From assembly GCA_012932865.1 (NCBI GenBank), contig SAXG01000035.1, forward strand, positions 392,748 to 456,747: a stretch of 64,000 nt of DNA, given 5' to 3'. Every line of letters starts with the position of its first letter. Positions within the stretch are counted from its first letter, which is position 1. The notes under the pieces were generated by a model. The model had not been told where the DNA came from, did no database searches, and saw only the letters and a list, made by a program, of their open reading frames with translations. Shown here one piece after another: positions 23,670-35,653 of this stretch. This DNA is from Amylostereum areolatum. Its lineage: Eukaryota > Basidiomycota > Agaricomycetes > Russulales > Stereaceae. A program made the position numbers and the translations under genes.

Positions 23670-26244
23670 ATGACATCGCTCCTTGGACGTTGGGGCTCCG
23701 CGAAGGACGCGAGCAGCGATATCATCGACGAGAAGGAGATCGACATTCAGGAGGGGACTGTCGATGACAGAGATGTCACGCCAGGCGGGTTGTCGTTGGA
23801 TGAAGGTCAGTATCATATTGTCCCTACTTACCTCGACGGGGAGCTTACGACGAGAGGGCAGATGCGGCGGGCGGGATGGGCCGTCACCTGGGTGTATTCA
23901 GTTGTACGATGTTGATGTGCGTCGCCTTTTCGGTGTCCCGCCATTCATTTTTGACCTATCTACTCTAGTATTGGCCGGATCGTCGGCACAGGCATCTTCT
24001 CTACCCCATCCTTTATCCTCGGCTCTGTAGGCTCAGTCGGCGCGTCCCTTATGCTATGGGCGCTCGGTTTCGTCCTTTCCTTTTGCGGCCTGTTCATCTG
24101 GCTGGAATACGGGACCATGTACCCTCGCTCCGGAGGCGAGAAAGTGTACTTGGAGGCCGCATATCCCAAGCCAAAGTACCTCGCGACTATCATCTTTGCC
24201 GCCAACGCGATCCTCTTGGGCTTCACGTCGAGTGGATGCATCGTAAGTCGTCGGTAGCTGATGGCGTGGGTATCATGCTGATTTCTTCGTAGGTTTTCGC
24301 GAACAAGTAAGGGTGGCGTTGTATTCTGGCGAACCAGTGCTGAACGCGACGTGTTCAGCATCCTTATCTCCGCCGGACACGCTGCAGACCGTTGGGTCGT
24401 ACGCGGTATCGCGTTAGGAGGTGCGTAGCTTTTCATCTCTCCTAGCTCTTGCATTGACCGCGCACGCTAGTCATCTTCTTCGTTGGGCTCCTTCATGGTT
24501 TTGCGCCTCGCCTCGGGATTCTGCTCATGAATGTACGTGCCTGTGCTGTCCCCCTCACACCCTTCTCACATTCCTCTAGACCCTCAGCATGATCAAGGTC
24601 GTCATCTTGCTTTTCATCGTTGTCTCTGGTGTGTATATCCTCATCCCCTGGTCTGCATAACCCCATGACATGACGTCACATCCCCGTAGGTTGGGTCGTC
24701 CTCGGCGGCCACACCCGCGTCAAGGATCCACACGCAAATTTCAGGGATGCATTCGCTGGAAGTTCGACGAGCGGCAACGACGTACGCCACTCTTATGGCC
24801 TTATACGAACGTAGAAACTAACGCACGGAGTAGTACGCGACCGCCATGTTCAAAATCCTTTTTACCTACTCGGGCTGGTCTAACATCAATTACGTCCTCA
24901 ACGACGTCAAAAAGCCCATCCGCACCCTGAAAATCGCGGGTCCGCTTGGATTGGGCATCATAACCGTGCTGTACATGCTGGCCAACATTTCCTACTTCGC
25001 GTGCGTCCAATCCCCTTTTCTTCGTTGCCCAAACGCTCATAAGAAATCAGGGCTGCGACGAAGACGGAGATCCTCGATTCAGGTGTGACCGTCGCGTCGC
25101 TTTTCTTTAAGAATGTATTTGGGGAGAAAGCACAGAAGGCGCTCACGGTGTTCGTCGCGTTGAGGTGCGCTTTTAGTTCGGATAGTCGAACTTGTGCTCA
25201 CCCTCATCCAGTGCTCTAGGGTCAGTGTATATCATCTCTAACTACGGGTCCATTAAGCTGATCGTCAGCCTCGCCTTTTTCTCCTAAACAGGGTGAGTCT
25301 AATCCACGACTGCTGACCAACGTTGCTGACCTTCGTCACCAGAACGTCGTCACAGTGGTATGCAACTAATCGGGCAACCTGGATACACCGATCCTGCTCA
25401 CCACGCATCACAGACATTTGCAGCCGCACGCGTGAATCAGGAGCTCGCGAAGGAAGGCATCCCGCTGCCGTTCGGAAACCGCTTCTGGGCATCCAACTGG
25501 CCCACAGGCAAGTCTCCTCTTCCAGGCCTCATCGTCCACCTCATTCCCTCGGTACGTTCATGCGCTACTCCTCTACGAGTATGGCCTGCGGGAGCTGACG
25601 ATTTACCAGGTCATCGTCATCATCGCACCGCCGCCCAACGTCGCATATCCGTTCATCCTCGACGTGGAGGTCTACCCTGGCCAGATCATCAACTTCTTCA
25701 TCGTCATCGTTCGTACTTTTCCCGGCACCCTCGATCCACGAGACACGCTGACTGTGGTACAGGGTCTGTTCTACCTCCGTTGGACGAAGCCGAACGTGCA
25801 CAGGCCATTCAAAGGCGCGTCTTCCTTCTCCGAGTTTCTATACGCGTGCTTATCCGTGGCTTGCAGTCTGGTGGCCCATCGCCGTATTTTTCCTGGTTGC
25901 TTCAGCATTCCGTGCGTCATAACCACAATTTATCATTATCACCTCTGACTTTCCCTCTCAGTGATCGTCGCGCCCTTCCTTCACCCCTCCAATGGTGTCG
26001 GAGATACGCCTCCGTTGCCATACTATCTTTACGCCCTCGTCGGCATCGCGGTTATAGCTTTCGGCGTGCTCTACTGGGCTGGATGGCGGATCCTGCTTCC
26101 CAAGGTATTTGGCTGGAAGTTGGTGCCGAGGAAGGAGACGCTGGACGATGGAACAGTCGTCACGGTGGTGAGACCCTGCGCTTTTCCCTCCCCGTCCAAA
26201 GTACTGATTTCGGGGGACAGTTCTCTAGAGAAAAGGTGGAATGA
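23670..26244 (+). CDS. MUP1/LAT-type amino-acid permease, copy 1
   Basis: APC-superfamily uptake carrier of the high-affinity methionine permease (MUP1) group. Start MTSLLGRWG at ATG 23670; after the second intron the frame reads GGMGRHLGVFSCTMLM, then IGRIVGTGIFSTPSFILGSV (TM1 GTGIF substrate loop). Then WLEYGTMYPRSGGEKVYLE, WVVLGGHTRVKDPHANF, YSGWSNINYVLNDVKKPIRT (TM6 region), ARVNQELAKEGIPLPFGNRF and a C terminus ending FSREKVE. About 12 membrane segments and many introns. It has an unusual splice arrangement: a 9-nt exon (25212-25220), an apparent 1-nt exon (25292) and a 15-nt exon (25343-25357), conserved in copy 2. No lesion seen. Substrate (methionine or related amino acids) is inferred from the family. 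Confidence 0.88.
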
Positions 26245-26379
26245 GGGGTCGGAACGAGAGGTACTTGGGGATTTTCGTCAGTGTTGACAGCTATGTGGGC
26301 GTGCATGAGATCTGCAATCGTATCCATCCAAACATCCCCTGTGTCCGTGTCCGTGTCTGTTGCTGTGTATGTACTTTAT

Positions 26380-26745
26380 CCCATCGTGGTTTTAGAAAAG
26401 CGCCGACCTTATAACGCGCATCGAATCTCAAACTTGAACGTTGGACGGGAAGTTACTGGTTATCTTAGGCGTCATTACCATTGCGGCCTACATCGATGTC
26501 AATCACGCTATCCTGTAACTCGTCGGCGCGAGCATGTTTGTGGTGCGTGTTCGCGGCTTTTTCTCTGTCGATAATGTTCTGACGTCATTCCAAATCGTTC
26601 TGTCTGCGCTGGTCATGTTTTTGGCATACGTATGCTCTTCAACCCACAATATGGGAGTATCGACATTCACTGTTCCCGTGGTGCTGAGCACTAAGCGTCT
26701 GCGGGTGCCGGCCCCCCGTATACCATTCCCTTGCCTCGTCTTTGT
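26380..26745 (+). pseudogene. relic of a third AAAP permease gene
   Basis: Plus-strand remnant matching the last part of AAAP copy 2. The GCGCCGACC and TTGGACGG blocks near 26400-26450 correspond to about 22170-22200. GAGCATGTTTGTGGTGCGTG near 26530 corresponds to about 22600. The tail through GGGAGTATCGACAT (26661) and GTGCTGAGC corresponds to about 22801-22830. Roughly 350 nt present in the parent are deleted between the two halves and stops are frequent. It shows that the AAAP + MUP1-like pair was duplicated and that the AAAP member of the second pair was lost. Confidence 0.75.
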
Positions 26746-27618
26746 ACGCCCTTACGATTTGCGCTGTACTTACTTTCTAACAGTTATGCAGCATACTTGC
26801 ATAGCCGACTTTGGAGCTCGAAGGCTGCGCCTATCGGTGGCAGCTTTGGTAAAGATATTGTGTGAATATGCTCTGACAATATACGGCCACTGGCATTTTC
26901 GACGAGAGGCTACCCTTGACTTTCTTACCGCCACTACTCTCGAAGTCGAGACAGCACTGCCATTCGTCCTTCAGGGACGTTTTCTTGCGACCCTCCGAGC
27001 TCCAGACGCAGAAGCATCTCATAAGTAGGCATCAGCCGCTCGGTTTATCCTTGACCTGGAGCCTGTTGGAACCTGAGCAAATCAATTTCCCAAGATCTCG
27101 GCAAGTGAGAGCAACTTGTGTGAAGGCTTTTTGCGAATGGGGTGGCACGTGGCGATCTCCAGAGACTGTCAGAGTCAGATTTGATCCTGACACCGGCTTC
27201 GTTATATTCGAACTCTTCCTTCATCTCCATCCTAAGCATCGCCGTCGAGCTGTGTGGTCGCAATACGCTGTCAAGCCAGTCCCACCCAACGAGCCTCCAA
27301 ATCGCCGAACAATGCAGATTGCATTCCCAATTCGTCCCCGTCGCCGTCCTATGGCGTTATCCAGGTGCGGGATCGCGCGTGCTGGCCCCAATCGTGAGTC
27401 GCCTCCGGAACTTCCACTCGAACCCTGCACACCCAATTGATCGGAGCAAGGCGTTCTATCGTTCCTGTGTTTGTTCGCAGTCCGAGCACGCCAGAATCAG
27501 CCAGATATGCACATGACGGCTCTGGGCCGGCGCTCGTATCGCTGCCATACTTAACCAGACCTTGGACACATTCACCCTCACCTTCCGTTTCACCTCCGGA
27601 TCTTACCTCTCGCCGGTC
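26746..27618. other. spacer before second MUP1-like permease
   Basis: Second copy of the 22830-23669 spacer; open frames at 26534-27440 are not recognised as genes. Probably holds the promoter of the gene at 27619. Confidence 0.45.
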
Positions 27619-30206
27619 ATGACCTCGCTCCTTGGACGTTGGGGCCCGACGAAGGACTCTAGCAGCGATGCCATCGACGAAAAGGCGGTCCACATCCAGG
27701 AGGGCACGGTCGATGACGCCGACTTCACGCCAGGCGGGTTGTCGTTCGAGGAAGGTCAGTATCATGTTTTTCTTGTGTTTCGAAGGCGAGCTGACCACAA
27801 TGGGGCAGATACGGCCGGCGGGATGGGACGTCACCTGGGTGTATTCAGTTGTACGATGTTGATGTGCGTCTCCCTTGCTGTTTTTCGTCGTTCATATCTA
27901 ACATCACTTTTCTTTAGTATCGGTCGCATCATTGGCACAGGCATCTTCTCCACCCCCTCCTCCATCCTGGGTTCCGTAGGCTCTGTCGGCGCGTCCCTTA
28001 TGCTATGGGTGCTCGGCTTCGTCCTTTCCTTCTGCGGGCTGTTCATCTGGCTCGAATACGGGACGATGTACCCTCGCTCCGGGGGCGAAAAAGTATATCT
28101 GGAGGCCGCATATCCCAAACCAAAGTACCTCGCGACCATTATCTTCGCCGCCAACGCGATCTTTTTGGGCTTCACGGCGAGCGGATGTATCGTAAGTCGT
28201 TGGCACTTAGCTGATCAGGGTCAGGTATATCAGGCTGACCCCTCTTCAGGTTTTTGCGAACAAGTAAGGATGGCATTGAATTGCGGGGAAACGGTGCTGA
28301 ACGCAGCATGTTTAGCATCCTTATCTCTGCAGGACACGCTGCAGACCGTTGGGTCGTGCGAGGGATCGCGTTAGGAGGTGCGCAGTTTTTCATATTCACT
28401 CGCTCTGGTTCTGACCGCGCACGCCAGTTATCTTCTTCGTCACGCTTCTCCATGGTCTCACGCCTCGCCTCGGCGTTCTCCTCATGAATGTACGTCTTCG
28501 CGCTGTCGGTCGCCCGCGCGTCGTCCTCACATCCCTCCTCCAGGCCATCAGCGTGTTCAAAGTCATCATCCTGCTTTTCATCGTCATCACCGGTGCGTCA
28601 CCTTGTGGCCTCCCGAACCTGTTGAATTAACCACGCTTTTGTAGGTTGGGTCGTCCTTGGCGGCCACACCCGCGTCAAGGACCCGCACGCAAACTTCAGG
28701 GACGCATTCGCCGGCAGTTCGACCAGCAGCAACGACGTGCGTCTCTTCCGCGCTCTCTGTCTATCCCAGATACTGATCTTCGATTCAGTATGCGACCGCC
28801 ACGTTCAAGGTCCTCAATGCTTACGCGGGCTGGTCCAACATCAACTACGTGCTCAACGACGTCAAGGACCCCGTCCGCACCCTCAAAATCGCCGGCCCTC
28901 TCGGCCTAGGGATCACGACCGTGCTGTACATGATGGCCAACATCTCCTACTTCGCGTACGTCCTCTCCACCACTCTCGGTTGTCCGAAATGCTCACGATG
29001 AAATAGGGCTGCGACGAAGGCGGAGATCCTGAAGTCGGGTGTGACCGTCGCGTCGCTTTTCTTCAAGAACGTGTTTGGGGAGAAGGCGCAGAAGGCACTC
29101 ACGGTGTTCGTGGCATTAAGGTACGTCTTTGCTTTGGATGGTTGAACTTGTACTCATCTTCATCCAGTGCTCTAGGGTCAGTGTGTCTTCTTTCCATCCA
29201 CGGATCCGTCAAGCTGATCGTCTCTCCCACATTTTCCTGTCGTGAATAGGGTAAGTTTGATCCACGACTTCCAACGAATTTAACTGATCTTTATCGACAG
29301 AACGTCATTACAGTGGTATGTGACTAACTCAACAAACTAGATGCCTGCCCTGCTCACCACCCAGGGCAGACATTCGCTGCCTCACGCGTAAACCAGGAGC
29401 TCGCGAAGGAAGGCGTCCCACTACCGTTTGGCAATCGATTCTGGGCATCCAACTGGCCCACAGGCAAGTCTCCTCTTCCAGGCCTTATCGTCCACCTCAT
29501 CCCGTCGGTGCGTCTACATCTTTCCGTCTTATGAGTACGAAGCAGTCTAGCTAATGACCCGCCCGACTCGCCAGGTCATTGTGATCATCGCGCCGCCGCC
29601 CAAAGTCGCATATCCGTTCATTCTCGACGTTGAGGGCTACCCAAGCCAGATCATCAACTTCTTCATCGTTATTGTGCGTAATCTACATGGCACCTCGACC
29701 ATCACGACGTGCTGACTGTGATGCAGGGTCTGTTCTACCTTCGTTGGACGAAACCGAACGTGCACCGGCCGTTCAAAGGTGCGCCTTCCTCTTCCGAGCG
29801 TCCCTGTGTGTGCTCATTCGGTGCTTTACAGTCTGGTGGCCCATCGCCGTGTTTTTCCTGGCGGCGGCGACATTCCGTGCGTCCCACCTATCTCCAACTA
29901 CGCACCTCTGACCTTCCCTCTCAGTGCTCATCGCGCCCTTCCTTCACCCCTCCAACGGCGTCGGCGATACGCCCCCGCTACCATACTACCTTTACCCCCT
30001 CGTCGGCATTGCGGTCATGGCGGTAGGCGTGCTCTACTGGGCTGGGTGGCGGATCCTACTTCCCAAGGTATTCGGCCATAGACTTGTACCAAGGAAGGAG
30101 ACTCTGGACGACGGAACCGTCGTCACCGTGGTGAGTCTCTATCCTCACTTCCTCCTGTCGAAGTGCTGACGTCGGGGAACAGTTTTCCAGGGAAAAGGTG
30201 CAATAA
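27619..30206 (+). CDS. MUP1/LAT-type amino-acid permease, copy 2
   Basis: Tandem paralogue of 23670-26244, very similar along the whole length including introns. Start MTSLLGRWGPTKDSSSDAID; GGMGRHLGVFSCTMLM; IGRIIGTGIFSTPSSILGSV at TM1; WLEYGTMYPRSGGEKVYLE; YAGWSNINYVLNDVKDPVRT; ARVNQELAKEGVPLPFGNRF; C terminus FSREKVQ. The same split micro-exons occur: 29168-29176, a single nucleotide at 29250, and 29301-29315. No lesion visible. Similarity continues about 100 bp past the stop and then ends near 30300, marking the right border of the duplication. Confidence 0.88.
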
Positions 30207-30551
30207 GGGGTTCGGACGAGAGGGGAATTGGGGAATCCGTCAGCGTCAATAGCCTCTGGGCGTACATAATGTCATGCAATCATATCCATCCCAACATCTT
30301 CTACGCCGCGCTCTCTCTACCCTCCAACGTCTAGTGACCCTCCACGGCGCTCCGATCTATGCGACGATACCCTGTCCTTCGGCGCGCGGCGCTCGGGCGG
30401 TGTCGCTGTGAATATAATCGCGCGAATAAAGTAGGCGATGATCCCGTAGAGTTGGCCATGCTGTCATCCTGTCGTCCGATGAGCACGAACAAAGGACTCG
30501 GGGGAGCACACACAAGATAAGCGCACCTCATATGCACCCATAGATCTTCGT
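30207..30551. other. intergenic, duplication border
   Basis: First 100 bp resemble the sequence after MUP1-like copy 1; the rest is unique with no gene seen. Confidence 0.4.
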
Positions 30552-31090
30552 CTAGTGCTTCCCGAAGAGCGAGGCGAAGGCGAGAGTGCGCTTTCGGGCC
30601 TTGGGGGGATCGCCCATCGTGACTTCGACGGGGAGCTCGCGCATGCCGTTTTTGGAGAGCGTGGGGAGGTAGACGGTGTCTTCTGAGATGCGACGGGGCC
30701 CGCGTGGCGCACGATCATGGGAAACTTTGCACGGCTCCGATGGGGACGAAGGCGCCGGTGTTGTTGGTGCGGGGGAAGACGTCGATGGCGAACGACGAGC
30801 TCGGATCCGGGCGAGCATGACGAGAGGAAGAAAGAGGCGATCAAAAAAGACGGGGGGGGTGCACCTCGCGCGTGTGGCGTGAGGGATGGAGGGATTCTTA
30901 TACTTACAGGTCGGTGACTCAGTTGCCGTGGTCACACCATCGGGACGGAAACTTCCCTCGGCGCGGTTGCGCGGGGCCACGAGCTGGGAGACTGGAGACA
31001 GCGCAAACTTGGGCTTCTCGCGTTTTCACGGGGACGAACTAGCGCGGTCGAGGCTTGCGAGGAGAGGAGCGTCGATGACGGCATATCAAG
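30552..31090 (-). CDS. unrecognised multi-exon gene (approximate bounds)
   Basis: The minus strand shows consecutive plausible exons: EKPKFALSPVSQLVAPRNR followed by AEGSFRPDGVTTATESPT, ending at a strong GTAAGTATAAG donor near 30908; a middle exon reading FAIDVFPRTNNTGAFVPIG; and a last exon DTVYLPTLSKNGMRELPVEV ending in ARKRTLAFASLFGKH. The middle part is open in more than one frame, so exon borders are uncertain and the 5' end is not located. No domain recognised. The C terminus is basic. Confidence 0.35.
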
Positions 31091-31142
31091 GCGGAGAAGC
31101 CGATTGCAGAACAGGCGCGAGGCTGCCGCCGTTCGTGCCATC

Positions 31143-32120
31143 GACTGATCGCATGATCCGTGTCATCGATCTCCACTGGAGAAGTTCGTTGGCACGGAGG
31201 TCGCGTGCGCATCTCCGTGCCAGGACGCGGGGGATGCTACTCTAGGGGGTGCTGATAAGGACGCTTTGGCTGCTCGGTGGACGGGAATCCGTCGGTGTCG
31301 TGGAGCGGGCGGCCTGAGTCCAGCCCTTTGGGAGTAGACTCGTGATTAGAGCCCGGTGGGTACGCTCACGCAGAAGAAGTTTGTCGCCATCCGATGTTTG
31401 GGCGAGACGCCCCCAGACTGAAAGGAAGCATGGACATGTTGGATTAGACTAAGATCGTCTTTCGTCAGCCTGATCACTCGTTCGGGCCAGAAGTGCTGAG
31501 ACTGCATATATTGAACTGCTCCGAGCCGTGATAGATAATACAAACAAATGGGTTGGAGGAAGGGGTTCTGATGATGGGAGGCGTCTTGAAGCCTAAAGAG
31601 ACGCGATGAGCACATAGCTACGGCTGGTTCTCAGAGCGATGAACGCGCGAAAACCCAGTCGGAAGACCCACCTCGTTTCCCGGATGCCTCTTACAGGCCG
31701 GTGATCACTGATACGTCCGGTCAACGCCTTGCCCTTTCTTCCAGACGACATAGAGGCAGCCCCGCCGTGACGCGCGGGGACAAGAAGAAAGACGCGGTAA
31801 AGGTAGGTCAAACTGCAATCGAAGAGCTAAACTCGTATGAGATGCGAGGAAATGGAAAGTGAGAGGACGTGCCCACCCAACGAATGCTGGTGCCTCAGGC
31901 CTCAGGCTCGACATCCATGCGCATCGGTCCCAGGGATTCAGCGGGCCAGCCAGTCTCGCAGGGGTCGCACCGAACGTAACTAGACCTGTGGATCAAGGCT
32001 AACTGGGAAAAGAACGCCAGAACGCCAGGGTACTTGTAAAATATATAAATGCTTGAATGACCAGCGAGAGTAGAGCGGCACTCACTCGTACTTCCATCCA
32101 TCCATTTAACCCATCCAACC
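31143..32120. other. intergenic
   Basis: No recognised gene. Holds a GCCTCAGGCCTCAGGCTCG motif at 31892-31910, also present near 42474, and a TATATAAA box at 32042-32049 upstream of the SDR relic. Confidence 0.45.
32042..32049 (+). promoter_or_regulatory. TATA box of the third SDR
   Basis: TATATAAA about 72 bp before the ATG at 32121. Confidence 0.4.
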
Positions 32121-33272
32121 ATGCCTTCCTACTTTGTCGCTGGAGCATCCCGCAGGATCGGTCGTGAATTCGTCAAGCAATTGACGCGCATCGCACTGGC
32201 CTCGCGCCACCCTCCTTCCCATTCGAATCCTCCCGTTATTCTGGGCCCCTAGTCCTGACCACGTCGTCTTTGCACTCGTCCGAAACAAGTCGACGGCAGT
32301 CCACTTGATGCCGGTAGGCGGAAACTTGCACGCGATCGAGGCGGACGTGCAGGACTACAAAGTTCCTAAGGTCAGTTTTGTTCCTCCGGGACGAAAAGGT
32401 GACAAGTCTCACCTTTGGACGCAGGCCGCCGCCGCCGAGGTGGCGGAGGTGACGGGTAGTTCGCTCGACGTGCTGATCAACAACGCCGCGAGGGCCGGGA
32501 GACCACTCAGCCACGTCCCCGTCACGGAATCGTGGGTTTTTGTTTTGGCACATCTTCACGTCGGGGAACAGCTGAGGCCCAGTCCACAGTGCTGGGGGAG
32601 AAGAAGAGGCGGAGGAGGAGGAGGACCTAGTTTACAGCGTAAGCTCTCCACTGTCCTCTGTTAGACCGAACCACGAAACTCACGCTTGAACATCCAACCA
32701 CGTCCCTCCCCTCCCCCTCCATCACCAGTCCTACATCGCCCGATGCACAGATCAACGCCTTCCTCGGCATGCCCCTCCTCAGCGCCTCCTCCCCGCCACC
32801 CAAAGGGAAATCGCGACCATCTCCGGCGCGGGGCACCCGCGAGTTCGCGCTGAAGATGCAACACGCGCTCCTCGTCGGGTACGCGGCCAAGGTCACGCTC
32901 AACGTGGCCGTCACTAAGAACGCCCTCCAGCTTGAGGACGAGGGACTTCGTATGTGTGCTCGTCTGGTCCACACGCGCGAGACAGCTGTGGGAACGCGTG
33001 AGTGGTCCGTTCTCGTGTTACGTTGGTGCACACGGGCTTACCGATGAACAAATATATGCGTGGATGGATGCCATGGGCCATTGGATGGACAGCGGACCCC
33101 GTGGCGGTGGCGTACGATTCCGTCATCAAAGCGTTCCCCAGGTGGAGGCCGAACGTCCTGAGTCTGTCTGAAAGTAGTTGAGGATGATTGAACACCTGGA
33201 GGCAACGGGAGGATTAACGCCGCATTCGTGTCGGAGACTGGGTGCAGGGAGTTCTTCCCCGACGCGGAGTGA
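32121..33272 (+). pseudogene. third SDR copy, degenerate
   Basis: Same family and start as the SDRs at 7574 and 12326 (MPSYFVAGASRRIGREFVKQ), with recognisable VGGNLHAIEADVQDYK and LDVLINNAA blocks. Key motifs are broken. The cofactor loop TGxxxGIG is AGASRRIG. The active site is GYAAKVTLN, with Tyr and Lys one residue too close compared with Tyr-x3-Lys. The region between the NNAA block and INAFLGMPLL is out of frame. The C terminus (INAAFVSETGCREFFPDAE) is reached only through another frame. It lies on the far side of the permease array from its relatives. Most likely a decayed duplicate. Confidence 0.7.
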
Positions 33273-34299
33273 CTAGTGAAGCTTGAGGGGTGAAGCTGTT
33301 GCAGGGTGTACGGGCGGTTCGGTGGAAAGAACTGTGTGTGGGTCGAGGTAAGGGTACGGATATGCAACGTCCTGTTGGATGGAAGTCGTTAGCCGCGATG
33401 CAATAGAAAACAGGACATGTGTACATACCCCCACGGTTGTCGTTGGCGAGGAACTCCGCGAGATGGAGACACGCCAGTACACAGGAGGTCGGGGGTAAAA
33501 GAGGTTTCGAGCGCGCCGCGCCGGTGGAGGGGTTGTCGCTGGAACGAGCTTGGGTGTCGATGGCCTTTCCAGTCGTAGAGCTACATGCTCCTATGCAACG
33601 TCTTATTGGATAGAATGCATCGGCGAAGGCGGGTGGAATGCAGGCAAGTCCTTACCTAGAGGTAGTCATAGGCGGAAACGGCCCATGATCCGAGACGGTA
33701 GCTTCAATAGCCCCTGTGGATGTCTGCGGAACGGTAAGAGGGCGCGAAGAATGCGGAAAGGGCGACATGACGATAACAGCAAAAGAAAACACCACGGAAC
33801 GAGATGGACCAACGGTTCGTCCCCAACGCCCAGCCGTATCCCCTTTGATATGTATCTGCACGCGTCCTCTGGTGAGAACGGGCTGGAGACAGGACAATGT
33901 TTGTGGACCTACTGTGCGTCAGCTGGAGGACATAGAAAGAACACGCGCGAACCTACCTGGAGGTCCTCAGAGTCGGAAACCGGCCGGCGGTCCTGCTGTA
34001 GGATGCGGCGCCAGTGAACCTGCTGATGCCGGTGGTACAGACGGAGGACGTCGAGAACGAGACGAGCAACATGATACAATGAGATGATAGATTCCAGATA
34101 AAAATTACACCGACGAAAAAATGAAGCCATCGTTCGTGGCGAACGACCAATTCGGACACCGCAGGCCTCTCGTCCCGAAAAACCCAAATTCGTAGATCAA
34201 ATCCAGCACGACGGTCGTAAACCATACTCCTAACTGCAGCCCGCGTCAGCACCTTCCTCCCTCAAAGATGAACAAAAAAAAATGACTTGGAGGACTTAC
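33273..34299 (-). other. unresolved stretch, possible minus-strand gene
   Basis: Minus-strand frames at 33953-34252 (containing a hydrophobic FFVGVIFIWNLSSHC segment) and 33652-33897 could be exons of one gene with a GTAGGTTCG donor near 33953. No ATG or family is secure. A roughly 24-bp near-repeat (ATGCAACGTCxTxTTGGAT) occurs at about 33363 and 33593. Confidence 0.25.
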
Positions 34300-35653
34300 C
34301 TAACTGACGTTCACACTCGTGCTCCGCCTCCTCTCATCCCACCCGCCCGTCCAACGAGCGCCTTCTTCACGACGTTCACCACACCGCTGTGCAATACCCA
34401 TCAGCTCCCGCAGATAAAAAGAGGAAAAGACGAAACACCCACGCAAAGCGGTATCGGTGTACTCCGACCTCGTCGCATGCTCGTACCCCGGCGCCTGCGC
34501 CAAATCCAGATCCCACTCCGTCTCCACCCACTTCTTCAACGCCTGCTCCCCCTCCATCTCCATCACCCACATCAGCGTCGCCGTCCACATCGCCTCCGGA
34601 TCCGCCTCCGCCTCCGCCTTCCCCTCGCGCCACCTTGCCGCGTCCTGGAACACGTCCCGCCGGCCCTCGCACACGTCCCGCCACTCGGCGCGCGCGCCCC
34701 GGCTGAACGGCAGCATCACGAAGCGCGGGTCCGCGCGCGGGAGACACGTGAGCCAGGGCGCGAGCAGCGCGGCCTGCGCGGGCGCGGAGTGCGTAGGCAG
34801 GCTGAGGACGACCATCTCGAGCGCGGGGCGCTCGGCGAGGACCTCGCGCAGGTTCTGCGCGAGGCCGTGGATGAAGGCCGGGGACTGGTCCGGGCGCACG
34901 ACGAGCGCGAGGTGGGTGAGCGCCGGGAGGTCGAGCACCGAGGAGCCGCGGAAGCCGGTGAGCGTGGACGCGTACAGCCTGCGCACGGCGCCGAAGTACG
35001 GTTCGCGGAAGTGGACGGGGCACGGGCGGCCGTGGTGGTAGAGCATCACCGTGTGCGGCCGGATGCGGTGCTTGCGGAGCCAGTAGCCGTGCCCGCTGAG
35101 GAGCTGGGCGGAGATGGCGAGGTTGCGGATGGAGAGGAACGCGCTGGCGGCGTGCTCGAGCTGGGTCTCGAGCGAGGGGCGTTTGTGGGGGATCGCGAGC
35201 GCGAGGGACTCCACGGGCGCGTGCACGATGAGTTTGTGGGAGGGCGGGGGCGGGGGGAAGACGCCGAAGGCGCGGCGGGGGACGAAGGGCGCGGTGAAGG
35301 CCGGGACTTGCTCCGGGAAGCGGAGGAAGACGTTGCGGTAGAGGCAGGGGAGGACGACGCGGCGGACGGAGGTGGAGACGAGGCAGAACGCGAACGCGTC
35401 TTTTTTGCTCACGGACGCGGCCTGGAAGAGGATGTCGTTCACGAGCTCGAGGGGCAGGCCGTGCCAGATGCGCGACAACTCCGAGCTGGATTGGGAGATT
35501 TCATCTTTGCGCTTGGACGGTTGGGCGTGCCACTCCCTGCGGCTGTTTCGTACAGGCAGTTTGGTCAGTAAGCAAGCTAGGGTGGGAAGGTCGATGGGTG
35601 ACTTACAGCTTGAGTGTGAACTTGGCTTCGGTGGACTGGAGACGGGAGTCCAT
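34300..35653 (-). CDS. F-box-like protein
   Basis: Minus-strand two-exon gene: a 47-nt first exon (35653-35607, MDSRLQSTEAKFTLK), a 70-nt intron, and the remainder 35536-34300; 428 codons, 427 residues, phases consistent. A frame beginning further down is open but has no ATG, so the spliced start is preferred. The F-box-like domain, at about residues 39-90, reads LPLELVNDILFQAASVSKKD, then LVSTSVRRVVLPCLYRNVFL. The rest has leucine-rich features (VLDLPALTHLALVV; LEMVVLSLPTHS), typical of agaricomycete F-box proteins with degenerate LRRs. Role inferred as SCF ligase adaptor. A long plus-strand frame (34282-35571) is its shadow. Confidence 0.75.

Noticed and set aside
34282..35571. 429-codon plus-strand open frame
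   Set aside because: Arg/Glu/Gly-rich shadow of the F-box-like gene on the opposite strand.
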